This document shows, in pieces, positions 1 to 7,903 of a stretch of DNA of 10,543 nt. Position numbers and translations under genes: made by a program. Source of the DNA: Bacillota bacterium (GTDB lineage: Bacteria > Bacillota > UBA4882 > UBA8346); assembly GCA_028282485.1 (NCBI GenBank), contig JANQHU010000378.1, positions 1 through 10,543 of the forward strand, in the 5' to 3' direction. How positions within the stretch are numbered: the stretch's first letter is position 1; each line of letters begins with the position of its first letter. The notes under the pieces were generated by a model, which saw only the letters and a list, made by a program, of their open reading frames with translations, ran no database searches and had not been told where the DNA came from.

Positions 1-753
1 TCTAATTAATTCTTCCGATAAATCCTTGGGATGGGAGGTTTGAAACCGAATTCTCTTAATCTCGGTTTCTTGTAAAATAGCTTCTAAAAGTTTCGCAAAA
101 TTCCACTGACCCGGTGTTAGATCCTGGCCGTAGGAATTAACATTCTGACCTAGTAAAGTGATTTCCCTGACCCCCGCTGCGACCAAATCCCTAACTTCGC
201 GAATAATCATCTCCGGTTTCCGACTCCGTTCCCGCCCTCTGACGTAAGGGACAATACAATAAGCACAAAAATTATTACAGCCGTACATGATGGTCACCCA
301 GGCGCGGAAGGAGTTCTCCCGTTTTATTGGTAAATCCTCACAAATAGCTTCGTGCTCTTGCCAAACGGCAAAAACCCGGTTTTGGGCAGCGGCTACTTCT
401 TGCAACAACTCCGGTAATTGATGCAGATTAAAAGTCCCAAAAACCAGATCCACGTGGGGAAAAGTAGTCTTAATCTTGGTCACTTCACTGGGTTGCTGGG
501 CCATACAACCACAAATTCCGATAATCAGATCGGGTTTCTTTTCTTTTAAAGCTTTCAAATTACCAATATGCCCATAAGTGCGATTTTCGGCATTTTCCCG
601 CACACAACAAGTATTAATTAAAATCAAATCAGCTTCCTCCACAGAAGAAGCTGGTTGGTAATCTAAAGAAGTTAAAATTCCGGCTAGAACTTCCGAATCA
701 TGCAGATTCATTTGGCACCCAAAGGTAGTTAGGTGATACTTTTTCTGGGACAT
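1..753 (-). CDS. miaB: tRNA-2-methylthio-N6-dimethylallyladenosine synthase MiaB, N-terminal part (runs off the window)
   Basis: This is the first 251 codons of a radical-SAM methylthiotransferase; the family is usually about 440 residues, so the rest lies beyond position 1. MiaB adds a methylthio group to C2 of isopentenyladenosine-37 in tRNAs that read UNN codons, using two 4Fe-4S clusters. The N-terminal cluster-binding domain shows Cys13 (FGCQMN), Cys49 (NTCCVRENA) and Cys83 (CGCMAQQ). The radical-SAM triad CxxxCxxC is Cys159, Cys163 and Cys166 in YGCNNFCAYC, followed by VPYVRGRERSR and LLGQNVNSYG, both characteristic of MiaB. The NTC-VRENAE and VRGRERSR wording favours MiaB over the paralogues MtaB and RimO. 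The ATG at 753 has a ccggagg ribosome binding site (760-766) six bases upstream. It begins 22 bp after the ftsY stop, so it is probably co-transcribed with ftsY. Confidence 0.95.
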   Translation of the reverse strand, partial: MSQKKYHLTTFGCQMNLHDSEVLAGILTSLDYQPASSVEEADLILINTCCVRENAENRTYGHIGNLKALKEKKPDLIIGICGCMAQQPSEVTKIKTTFPHVDLVFGTFNLHQLPELLQEVAAAQNRVFAVWQEHEAICEDLPIKRENSFRAWVTIMYGCNNFCAYCIVPYVRGRERSRKPEMIIREVRDLVAAGVREITLLGQNVNSYGQDLTPGQWNFAKLLEAILQETEIKRIRFQTSHPKDLSEELIR

Positions 754-775
754 CAAAAACCTCCGGCAAAAATAT

Positions 776-1702
776 TTATTCTTCAAATAAAGCTTTGGTA
801 AAGGCTAAAGCATCAAACTCCTGTAAATCTTCTTTCTTTTCTCCCACCCCAATTAAACTAATGGGGATTTGAAACTGTTTGGCAATCGCTAAGACAATTC
901 CACCTTTGGCTGTACCGTCTAACTTAGTTAAAATTAATTTATCGATAATTAAAGCTTCATGAAAAGTCTTGGCCTGGCTTAAAGCATTCTGACCAGTAGT
1001 AGCATCCAGAACTAAGACCGTCTCTAAAATTCGGTCTCCTAAGTTTTGATCAACAATTCGCCTTACTTTTTTTAATTCGGCCATTAAGTTAACCTTGGTA
1101 TGTAACCGACCCGCCGTATCAATTATCACTACGTCGGCCTTTCGCGCTTTCCCGGCTACCATACCATCAAAAACTACCGCGGCCGGGTCGGCTCCTTCCT
1201 GATAATGAATAACGGAGACTCCCAAGCGTTCGCCCCAGGTTAATAACTGATCGGTGGCTGCGGCCCGGAAAGTATCCGCCGCCACTAATAATACTTGTAA
1301 GCCATTTTCCTGAAAACGAGCTGCCATTTTGGCGATAGTCGTGGTCTTGCCCACCCCATTGACCCCGGTAACTAAAATCACGCGATTCCCCATTTTAAAA
1401 TCAAATTCTTTAGTCTCGGCCTCTGTAAAAATAGCTTCGATTTCCTTAATTAGTAGTTCTTTCAGTTGACTAGTATCACTTAACTTCTCAGCTTTAGCAG
1501 CAGCTCGAAGCCGATTAGTTAAAAAAGTAGTCGTCTCTAATCCCACATCGGCCATTACTAAGGTATCTTCTAATTCCATAAAGAAATCTTCATCAATTTT
1601 GGCATTGCGGGAAAAAATCCCTTCCAAATTAGCTACCAAATTAGCTTTCGTCTTTGCTAGACCTTCTTTTAACCTTCCAAAAAAACCTAATTTTTCTCCC
1701 AT
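776..1702 (-). CDS. ftsY: Signal recognition particle receptor FtsY
   Basis: FtsY is the membrane-associated SRP GTPase that docks with Ffh to deliver ribosomes making membrane proteins to the Sec translocon. The 308-residue protein has a helical N domain (about 1-100) and a G domain. The GTPase motifs are complete: G1 GVNGVGKTT (113-121), G2 DTFRAAA (143-149), G3 DTAGR (195-199), G4 TKLD (259-262) and the closing GVGE (285-288). TKLDGTAKGG and GVGEKKEDLQEFD are FtsY-type rather than Ffh-type, and the Met-rich M domain of Ffh is absent. The acidic A domain of E. coli FtsY is missing, as is usual in Bacillota; the short Lys-rich amphipathic start (residues 1-20) may serve for membrane contact. 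The ATG at 1702 has an aaagggg site about ten bases upstream. It lies 117 bp after smc, the classic smc-ftsY neighbourhood. Confidence 0.97.
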   Translation of the reverse strand: MGEKLGFFGRLKEGLAKTKANLVANLEGIFSRNAKIDEDFFMELEDTLVMADVGLETTTFLTNRLRAAAKAEKLSDTSQLKELLIKEIEAIFTEAETKEFDFKMGNRVILVTGVNGVGKTTTIAKMAARFQENGLQVLLVAADTFRAAATDQLLTWGERLGVSVIHYQEGADPAAVVFDGMVAGKARKADVVIIDTAGRLHTKVNLMAELKKVRRIVDQNLGDRILETVLVLDATTGQNALSQAKTFHEALIIDKLILTKLDGTAKGGIVLAIAKQFQIPISLIGVGEKKEDLQEFDALAFTKALFEE

Positions 1703-1819
1703 TTTCTAAAAACCCCTTTAATAACCAGATTTATCACTCTCAAATAATCTTCAAAACAAACTATTATTCTTCTTTGCCTGTCTCTCTTCCTGCTATCTAA
1801 AGAAGGCTTTTGCCTAAAC

Positions 1820-4800
1820 TTAGCCAACTTTTTCATCTAAATCTAAAGAAATCAGCTTGGAAACCCCCCGTTCTTCCATAGTAATCCCGTAAAGGGCATT
1901 GGCAATACTCATGGTGGTATGACGATGGGTGACCACGATAAATTGGACCTTGTCACTGAATAACTGTAATAACTTCGCGAACCGTTGCACATTCACCTCA
2001 TCCAAAGCCGCATCAATCTCATCCAAAACACAAAATGGAGACGGCTTGACTGTTAAAATGGCAAAAAGTAAAGCAATAGCAGTCATGGCTCGTTCCCCAC
2101 CGGAAAGTAACGAGAGGCTCTGTAACCTTTTGCCCGGCGGCTGAGCGGTAATCTCGATTCCCGAAGCAAGGGGGTTATCCGGCTCGGCTAAAAAAAGTTC
2201 GGCATGGCCCCCGGCAAACAACTCTCCGAAGAGACGTTTAAATTCTTCCCGAATTTTGAGGAAGGATTCATTAAATCTTTTGACAATGGTTCGTTCGATC
2301 TCCTTAATAACTTTTTGTAAAGCGGCTTTGGCTTGTACCAAATCCTCAGATTGCTCAGCTAAAAAGGCGGCTCGTTCTTGTACCTGGCGCAAATCTTCAA
2401 TAGCTGCCGTATTTACGGAGCCCATCCCTCGAATCCTTTGTTTTAATAAGTCAATCTCTTTCGGAGCATTGGGAATCGCCTGCCAGTTAGGATCGGAGCC
2501 TGCCGACCAGTTTTCACCGTAAGTCTCCTGTAAATTATTACGGATATTCGTGACTTGCAGTTCTGTTTGATTAATACTTAATTCCAACTGATGTAGCTCT
2601 TGAGCCAAACCACTCCATTTTTTGCGAAAATTCCGTTCTCTATTTTCTAATTCTTTGAGATCAGCATTTAAAAAGGCTTTCTTTTGCCGTTCTTCTTCAA
2701 TTTGAGTCTCTTCCCGCTTCAGGTTTTGTTGCTGTTGTTCATAATTTTGGGTTAAGGATCCGAATTGGCGGAATAGTTTCTCCTCTTCACCAGCTAGCGT
2801 GGTAATTTTTTGTTTAAGCTCCATTATTATTCCCGTAAATTCACTTTTTTGCCGCTCTAACCGTTTTTTTAAAGAAACTTTGCCCCGCTCTTCTTCCCGG
2901 GCCCCACTTAAACTAGCTCGTAAATCAGCAATTTGATTAATGGCTCTCTCCCGGGCTTTTACTTGCTCACTGATCACTCCGGTTAATTCTTGAGAAGCTA
3001 CTTCCCGCTGCTTTAACTGCGCTTCTTTTTCTTGACAAAGCCAGATTAACTCTTCTCTGTTGCAGGTATACTGGGTGGTCTCCGCATCTAATTCATCTAC
3101 TTGTTGCTGATAAAGGGCCCGCTCTTCCTCGAAGTGGGATAAATTATCCAAAATGGTGGCATATTCTCTTTCTAAAGTAGCTTGTTTAATCTGAAGTTCT
3201 TTTTCTTCTTGTTTCTGCTTTTCTAAAGTTACAATAGCCAGTTGCCTTTCGGCTTGATTTTTTTCCCAAGCGGCTCGCCCTTGGGCCAACCCCTTACGCA
3301 GCTCTTCTGCTGCTGCTTTAAGATTCTCAATTTCCCGCCGCCGACTTAAAATGCCCAACCGCCGTTTATCAATACTGCCCCCGGTGATCGCGCCCCCCGG
3401 GTTTACCACATCACCTTCCGGAGTAACTATTCTAAAGCCCCGTTCCAGTCTGGTACTAAGTTGGACCGCTATTTTCAAGTCAGGAGCAATGATGGTCTGG
3501 CCTAACAAATAATTAAAGAGGGTTTCGTACTCTTCCCGAAACTGGAGGGCGGAAACCGCCGGGCGACAACCATGTTCCTCTAAAAGGCTCTGCAGGCGAG
3601 TAATTCTGGAATCCGTACTTCTGATGAGATTTAAAGGCAAAAAGGTCGCCCTTCCTTTAGCCGTACGTTTTAAATAGGCCACTGCTGCCTCAGCATACTG
3701 GGAATTTTCAATCACAATATTTTGTAAATTAGAACCTAAAGCGGTTTCGATAGCTAATTCCATCCCGGCTGCCACTCTCATTAAATCCGCCACAATCCCC
3801 TTGATTCCCCGGTAAAAGGACTCGCCTGCCGCATCAGCCAGTAAAGCTTTTACCCCTTGAAAATACCCCTGATAACTCTTTTCTAAGTCATCAAGCATTT
3901 GTATCTTAGTTTCCAGACCATGTAATTGGTTTTGAGACTGCTGATTCTCTCGTTCTAAGCCGACGCTTTCCCTGGCCAAACTCTCCTGGCTAGCTATTAG
4001 TGCGGTTTCTTCTTGGTGGTTTAGCCAAAGAAGGTTACCAAGCTCATCTAAGGCCGTCTTTTTAGCTACTGCTTGTTGCTCAAAATCCTGTAATTTAAGA
4101 GTCAAGCCCCTTTCTTTTTTGCGGGCTTCGGCTACTTGTTTGGCCACAAAATCTTTTTGCAGATCAGCCGTATTAATCTTATTTTTGAGATTGGCTATTT
4201 CACTCAATAGATTAATTATGGTTTCTTTTAAGCTCTCACTTTGTTTTTCGTGATCAGCTAAAATTTCCGTTTCTTTAACTAAAGCGGTTTCCCCTTCAAA
4301 AACATCCCTTTCCAATTGTCTTATGCGCTCTTGCAAAGCTAGTTCTGCCTCAGTTACTTCGTTAACTTCAATAGTTATTTCACTGGAGCGTTGCTGATTG
4401 TTTTCCAGGGCCGCCTGATACTCGATTTGTTGTTTTTGGAGATCTGCAATCCGGCCTTGCAGGGATTTAGCCTCCACGTCCTGTTTTTCAATTAAGTTTT
4501 TTAATTGGTAATAAGCTTCGTTTAAGTTAGTAACTAAATTATCTTGATTTAAAAGTGCTAATTTTTTAGTCTCGATTTCCGATTGGATAACATTTTCCTC
4601 GCCCCGCAGTTCCTCAGCTTTTTTTTGTAAAGAAACCTGCTTCTCTAAAAATTCGGTTAAGCTACTCTCCAACTTGTTTAAAAGATTTCCGTTATAATTC
4701 ACTTCTAAACTAGCTAGTTCTGCTTTCAAAGCCAAAAACTCTTCCGCCAGTTTGGCTTGTACTTCCAAAGGGCCTAACTGGGTGGTTAACTCATTTAAAA

Positions 4801-5380
4801 TATCCTGAACCCGTAACAGATTCTGGTCGGTATCATTTAGTTTGCGTTCCGCTACTTGTTTGCGGGTTTTATATTTAATAATTCCGGCTGCTTCTTCAAA
4901 AATCAACCGCCGTTCTTCGGCTTTTACCGAAAGAATGGAGTCAATCTTTCCCTGACCAATCACCGAATAAGCTTCTTTGCCCAAACCAGTATCAAAAAAT
5001 AATTCATGGATGTCCTTGAGGCGAACCGGGGCTTTATTTAAGAGATACTCACTCTCTCCCGAACGAAATAACCTACGGGTTACGGCGATTTCAGTAAAGT
5101 CCACCGGGATTCTTTGCTCCGAATTATCTAAAATAATAGTTACTTCAGCCATTCCTAAAGCTTTACGCTGTTCACTCCCGGCAAAGATCACATCATCCAT
5201 CTTCGCACCCCGCAGGCTTTTGACACTTTGTTCTCCCAAAACCCACCGTAAAGCATCGGAAATGTTACTTTTGCCACTTCCATTGGGACCCACGATTGCG
5301 GTAATTCCCGGTAAAAACTGTAACTTCATCTTATCTGCAAAGGATTTAAATCCCATCATTTCCAAACGCTTTAAGTACAC
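1820..5380 (-). CDS. smc: Chromosome segregation protein SMC
   Basis: SMC is the long coiled-coil ATPase that, with ScpA and ScpB, extrudes DNA loops and organises the chromosome. The N-terminal head has MGFKSFAD and the Walker A motif GPNGSGKS (about 31-38 in this numbering). Two long Glu/Gln/Lys-rich coiled-coil arms (about 165-495 and 670-1010) flank a hinge (about 500-670) containing YQGYFQGVKALL and the Gly-rich NPGGAITGGS. The C-terminal head has the ABC signature LSLLSGGERAMTAIA (about 1090), Walker B FCVLDEIDAALDE (about 1120) and VVTHR. I chose the GTG at 5380: it gives 1186 residues beginning MYLKRLEMMGFKSF, aligning with known SMC starts (B. subtilis MFLKRLDVIGFKSF, also 1186). A TTG at 5386 adds two residues and cannot be excluded. 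The site taaggggg (5391-5398) lies ten bases before the GTG and four before the TTG. The gene appears to have its own promoter behind the spoVS terminator. Confidence 0.97.
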   Translation of the reverse strand: MYLKRLEMMGFKSFADKMKLQFLPGITAIVGPNGSGKSNISDALRWVLGEQSVKSLRGAKMDDVIFAGSEQRKALGMAEVTIILDNSEQRIPVDFTEIAVTRRLFRSGESEYLLNKAPVRLKDIHELFFDTGLGKEAYSVIGQGKIDSILSVKAEERRLIFEEAAGIIKYKTRKQVAERKLNDTDQNLLRVQDILNELTTQLGPLEVQAKLAEEFLALKAELASLEVNYNGNLLNKLESSLTEFLEKQVSLQKKAEELRGEENVIQSEIETKKLALLNQDNLVTNLNEAYYQLKNLIEKQDVEAKSLQGRIADLQKQQIEYQAALENNQQRSSEITIEVNEVTEAELALQERIRQLERDVFEGETALVKETEILADHEKQSESLKETIINLLSEIANLKNKINTADLQKDFVAKQVAEARKKERGLTLKLQDFEQQAVAKKTALDELGNLLWLNHQEETALIASQESLARESVGLERENQQSQNQLHGLETKIQMLDDLEKSYQGYFQGVKALLADAAGESFYRGIKGIVADLMRVAAGMELAIETALGSNLQNIVIENSQYAEAAVAYLKRTAKGRATFLPLNLIRSTDSRITRLQSLLEEHGCRPAVSALQFREEYETLFNYLLGQTIIAPDLKIAVQLSTRLERGFRIVTPEGDVVNPGGAITGGSIDKRRLGILSRRREIENLKAAAEELRKGLAQGRAAWEKNQAERQLAIVTLEKQKQEEKELQIKQATLEREYATILDNLSHFEEERALYQQQVDELDAETTQYTCNREELIWLCQEKEAQLKQREVASQELTGVISEQVKARERAINQIADLRASLSGAREEERGKVSLKKRLERQKSEFTGIIMELKQKITTLAGEEEKLFRQFGSLTQNYEQQQQNLKREETQIEEERQKKAFLNADLKELENRERNFRKKWSGLAQELHQLELSINQTELQVTNIRNNLQETYGENWSAGSDPNWQAIPNAPKEIDLLKQRIRGMGSVNTAAIEDLRQVQERAAFLAEQSEDLVQAKAALQKVIKEIERTIVKRFNESFLKIREEFKRLFGELFAGGHAELFLAEPDNPLASGIEITAQPPGKRLQSLSLLSGGERAMTAIALLFAILTVKPSPFCVLDEIDAALDEVNVQRFAKLLQLFSDKVQFIVVTHRHTTMSIANALYGITMEERGVSKLISLDLDEKVG

Positions 5381-5408
5381 TTTCAATAATCCCCCTTACC
5401 TCTAGATA

Positions 5409-5417
5409 ATTCTACCA
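5409..5417 (-). promoter_or_regulatory. Candidate extended -10 promoter for smc
   Basis: On the minus strand, tgg-tagaat matches the extended -10 pattern TGnTATAAT with one mismatch. The hexamer 17 bp upstream (tttctt, 5432-5437) is a poor -35 and overlaps the U-tract of the preceding terminator, so activity would depend on the extended -10. The predicted start near 5402 would leave a leader of about 20 bases holding the smc ribosome binding site. This is an inference from motif match and from the need for a promoter after the terminator. Confidence 0.45.
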
Positions 5418-5428
5418 TGATTTCTTTT

Positions 5429-5462
5429 AAAAAGAAATACCCGCTTTTTTGGTAAGCGGGTA
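5429..5462 (-). terminator. Rho-independent terminator after spoVS
   Basis: On the minus strand a perfect 9-bp stem (tacccgctt at 5454-5462 paired with aagcgggta at 5438-5446, loop of 7) is followed directly by tttcttttt. The T-run lies only on the minus-strand side, so it terminates transcripts arriving from spoVS about 50 bp after its stop codon. It separates the lipid/rnc/spoVS block from smc-ftsY-miaB. Confidence 0.85.
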
Positions 5463-5512
5463 AAAACTAAAAAAAGCCTTTTCCTTTAAAAGTAAAATCT
5501 AATTTAAAGAAA

Positions 5513-5773
5513 CTAATGTGGTTCCACTAAAAACTTAATGGCCGTTCTGACTTGATTATCAATTACTATCTCCGAAAAACCGGGGGTACAGACTAAATTA
5601 ATACCATTTGGGGCTACATAGCCACGGGTAATAGCAATTGCCTTCACTGCTTGATTAACTGCGCCTGCTCCAACTGCTTGAACTTCAGCAATCCCTTTTT
5701 CTCGTAACACCGATGCTAAAGCTCCTGCTACAGATTTGGGATTAGAATTAGTTGATATTTTTAACACATCCAT
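5513..5773 (-). CDS. spoVS: Stage V sporulation protein S (SpoVS)
   Basis: SpoVS is a small Alba-like protein needed for spore coat assembly and stage V progression in Bacillus; its biochemical role is not settled. With the ATG at 5773 the product has 86 residues, the same length as B. subtilis SpoVS, and the family pattern covers it end to end: LKIST at the start, SVAGALASVLREKG (14-27), VGAGAVNQAVKAIAITRGYVAP (34-55) and a closing RTAIKFLVEPH. A longer reading from a TTG at 5824 would add 17 residues absent from the family. The 5773 ATG has ggggga-gg (5784-5791) ten bases upstream, so I prefer it. It sits between rnc and smc, which are normally adjacent, and ends at a terminator. Homologues also occur in some non-sporulating bacteria, so it suggests but does not prove sporulation. 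Confidence 0.94.
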   Translation of the reverse strand: MDVLKISTNSNPKSVAGALASVLREKGIAEVQAVGAGAVNQAVKAIAITRGYVAPNGINLVCTPGFSEIVIDNQVRTAIKFLVEPH

Positions 5774-5783
5774 TAATCGGTAA

Positions 5784-5791
5784 CCTCCCCC
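5784..5791 (-). promoter_or_regulatory. Ribosome binding site that fixes the spoVS start
   Basis: The purine run gggggagg ends ten bases before the ATG at 5773. It supports that start over the TTG at 5824, which lies upstream of this site. Confidence 0.75.
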
Positions 5792-5885
5792 ATAAACGTC
5801 ACTTTTCCTTATCATATTCAGCAAACATCGAAAAAATAAGTCATCTTTAAAAATTATTCCCTAAAGAGGATTCATTTAATCCCTA

Positions 5886-6632
5886 TTAATTATTTTTCGG
5901 AAAATTGGTTTTCAAGGTCTGAATTGCCGCTTCAGCCGCGTTGTTTTGAGCTTCTTTCATGCTAAAACCCGATCCGCAGCCATAGACAACCCGGTTAACT
6001 ATTACTTCCACCGTAAAATAACGGTGATGAGGAGGTCCTTCTTCTTTTACCAAGCGGTACTCCAGTTTCAGGCCATACCCTTGTACTAATTCCTGTAAAT
6101 TAGTCTTGGCATTTAACTTGTCCAGTTTTGCCATAATATAGTTCAAATCAGCTTTGATCAGGGGTAAAACTAAGTCCCCGCAAGCTCGCAAACCAAAATT
6201 TAAATAATAAGCCCCGAGAAAAGCTTCGAAAGCATCTTCTAAAATTTTAGGTTTTAAGTTCCCTTTAGTACATAATTCTCCATAACCTAACCGCACTAAG
6301 AGATCCAGCTTCATTTGGCGAGCAAATTTGGCTAAGATGGCCGTACTCACAATGGTAGCCTTCAATTTCGCCAAATAGCCTTCATTTTGGTTAGGAAAGG
6401 CTTCAAATAAAAAATGGCTCACAATCAATGATAAGACACTATCACCTAAAAATTCTAATTTTTCATTGTTAGCCTCTTTTTTTTCATGAGCATAAGAAGC
6501 GTGGGTTAGAGCTTCAATAAAGAGTTCCGGCCTATCGGGCAAAGCCGGAAAAAACTTATTTAGTTCTAGTTCGATCGCTTCTTTGGATAAATTCTCTCGC
6601 CTTTTTTTCCCATAGTCAGTTATTTTCATCAT
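5886..6632 (-). CDS. rnc: Ribonuclease III
   Basis: RNase III is the Mg2+-dependent double-stranded RNA endonuclease that matures rRNA precursors and processes some mRNAs. The 248-residue protein has a helical catalytic domain (about 18-168) and a C-terminal double-stranded RNA-binding domain (about 174-242). The signature NEKLEFLGDSVL provides Glu57, Glu60 and Asp64. Glu84 lies in NEGYLAKLKATIV, and Asp133 and Glu136 in LEDAFEAFLGA. These match the E. coli acidic cluster E38/E41/D45/E65/D114/E117. The second domain shows TNLQELVQGYG and the basic helix KEAQNNAAEAA. Two consecutive ATGs (6632 and 6629) are possible starts. Only aaaagg lies in front, better spaced for the second, and the start lies 17 bp inside the end of fabF, so translational coupling is likely. 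Confidence 0.96.
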   Translation of the reverse strand: MMKITDYGKKRRENLSKEAIELELNKFFPALPDRPELFIEALTHASYAHEKKEANNEKLEFLGDSVLSLIVSHFLFEAFPNQNEGYLAKLKATIVSTAILAKFARQMKLDLLVRLGYGELCTKGNLKPKILEDAFEAFLGAYYLNFGLRACGDLVLPLIKADLNYIMAKLDKLNAKTNLQELVQGYGLKLEYRLVKEEGPPHHRYFTVEVIVNRVVYGCGSGFSMKEAQNNAAEAAIQTLKTNFPKNN

Positions 6633-7869
6633 ACCTTTTAAATAATATACTTATATTATGGCCCCCAAACCCGAATGAATTAGAAATAGCATATTCTAAA
6701 GGAGTGCCTACCCTCCGGGCTTTGCCAGGGACATAATCTAAATCGCAATCCGGATCTGGAGTTTCGTAATTAATGGTGGGCGGAATTATTCCTTCTTTCA
6801 AAGTAAGAGCAGTTATTATTGCTTCTACTCCGGCAGCCGCTCCTAACAAGTGGCCGGTCATTGATTTAGTAGAACTAATGGGAATTTGATAAGCCCTATC
6901 ACCAAAAACTTGTTTAATAGCCAGGGTTTCGATCCGATCATTGGGAGGAGTCGAAGTCCCATGGGCATTAATATAAGAGATCTGGGCTGGAGCTATTCCG
7001 GCATTAGCAATTACTTTTTGCATGGCCATAGCTGCGCCTTGGCCTTCCGGATCAGGAGCCGTCATATGATAGGCATCACCAGTCTCCCCACAAGAAACCA
7101 ATTCTGCATAGATCTGGGCCCCTCTTTGCCGGGCATGTTCTAATTCTTCTAAAATTAAGATTCCGGAACCTTCTCCCATTACAAACCCATCCCGGTTGAG
7201 ATCAAAGGGTCGACTAGCTTGCTGCGGAGCCTCATTCTTGTTAGAAAGGGCTCCGGCTGAGCTAAACCCAGCGTAAGCGATCTTGGTCATCGCCGCTTCG
7301 GCTCCACCAGTGATCATCAGATCCACATCACCATCCTGAATCAGCTTTAAAGAATGGCTGATGGCATGAGCCGCTGAAGCACAAGCACTAACAGCCGTAT
7401 GGTTCGGCCCTTTAGCACCAGTTGCTATAGAGACATATCCCGAACTCATATCGGGAATAATCATCGGAATAAAAAAGGGACTAATTCTTTTAGGACCTTT
7501 TTCTACCAGTATCCGCGCTTGATCTTCAAAAGTCTTAATTCCGCCAATTCCTGAACCAATGATTACGCCAATATTATGCGCATTACTTTGATTAATCTCA
7601 AAACCAGAATCTTCCAAAGCTGTTTTAGCCCCGGCTACGGCAAAATGAACAAAACGGTCGGTTTTGCGAATTTCTTTCCGTTCCAAAAACATTCCAGGAT
7701 CAAAATTCTTTACTTCTGCACCAATCTTGACTTCCAAATCGGTAGTATCAAATAAACTAAGATAATCCACCCCTGATTTACCACTTAAAATTCCTTGCCA
7801 AAAACTATTTTGATCACTTCCTACTGCGGTAATCATCCCAACACCGGTAATCCCTACTCGTCGTTTCAT
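6616..7869 (-). CDS. fabF: 3-oxoacyl-[acyl-carrier-protein] synthase II (FabF)
   Basis: FabF condenses malonyl-ACP with acyl-ACP, the elongation step of type II fatty acid synthesis in the cytoplasm. From the ATG at 7869 the product has 417 residues (413 in E. coli). The active site falls at the E. coli positions: nucleophile Cys163 in AVSACASAAHAI, His303 in NAHGTSTP, Lys335 and His340 in STKSMTGHLLGAAA, plus the C-terminal loop NSFGFGGHN. The Cys-His-His triad identifies an elongating KAS II rather than FabH (Cys-His-Asn). A longer reading from a GTG at 7881 would start inside the ggtgagg ribosome binding site. The ATG at 7869 is six bases after that site and gives the family-typical MKRRVGITGVGMITAVG. 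It follows acpP with a strong hairpin between them and overlaps rnc by 17 bp. Confidence 0.97.
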   Translation of the reverse strand: MKRRVGITGVGMITAVGSDQNSFWQGILSGKSGVDYLSLFDTTDLEVKIGAEVKNFDPGMFLERKEIRKTDRFVHFAVAGAKTALEDSGFEINQSNAHNIGVIIGSGIGGIKTFEDQARILVEKGPKRISPFFIPMIIPDMSSGYVSIATGAKGPNHTAVSACASAAHAISHSLKLIQDGDVDLMITGGAEAAMTKIAYAGFSSAGALSNKNEAPQQASRPFDLNRDGFVMGEGSGILILEELEHARQRGAQIYAELVSCGETGDAYHMTAPDPEGQGAAMAMQKVIANAGIAPAQISYINAHGTSTPPNDRIETLAIKQVFGDRAYQIPISSTKSMTGHLLGAAAGVEAIITALTLKEGIIPPTINYETPDPDCDLDYVPGKARRVGTPLEYAISNSFGFGGHNISILFKRYDENN

Positions 7870-7903
7870 CAAAAACCTCACCTCATTGCTTCCCTCTATT
7901 TTT

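Noticed and set aside
5814..5822. gctgaatat upstream of spoVS matching the sigma-H -10 pattern RNNGAATWW
   Set aside because: No AGGA-type -35 lies 12-15 bp upstream. The 9-bp match alone is too common in AT-rich DNA, although B. subtilis spoVS is sigma-H dependent.
5773..5824. 17-residue N-terminal extension of SpoVS starting at a TTG
   Set aside because: The family starts at MDVLK; the extension spans the strong ribosome binding site and has no homologous counterpart.
5856..5884. Short hairpin ggatt-aaatg-aatcc after rnc
   Set aside because: The stem is only five to six pairs and no U-tract follows, so it does not support a terminator between rnc and spoVS.
7870..7881. Longer fabF reading from a GTG at 7881
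   Set aside because: The GTG lies inside the ggtgagg ribosome binding site; starting at 7869 puts the active-site residues at the E. coli positions 163, 303, 335 and 340.
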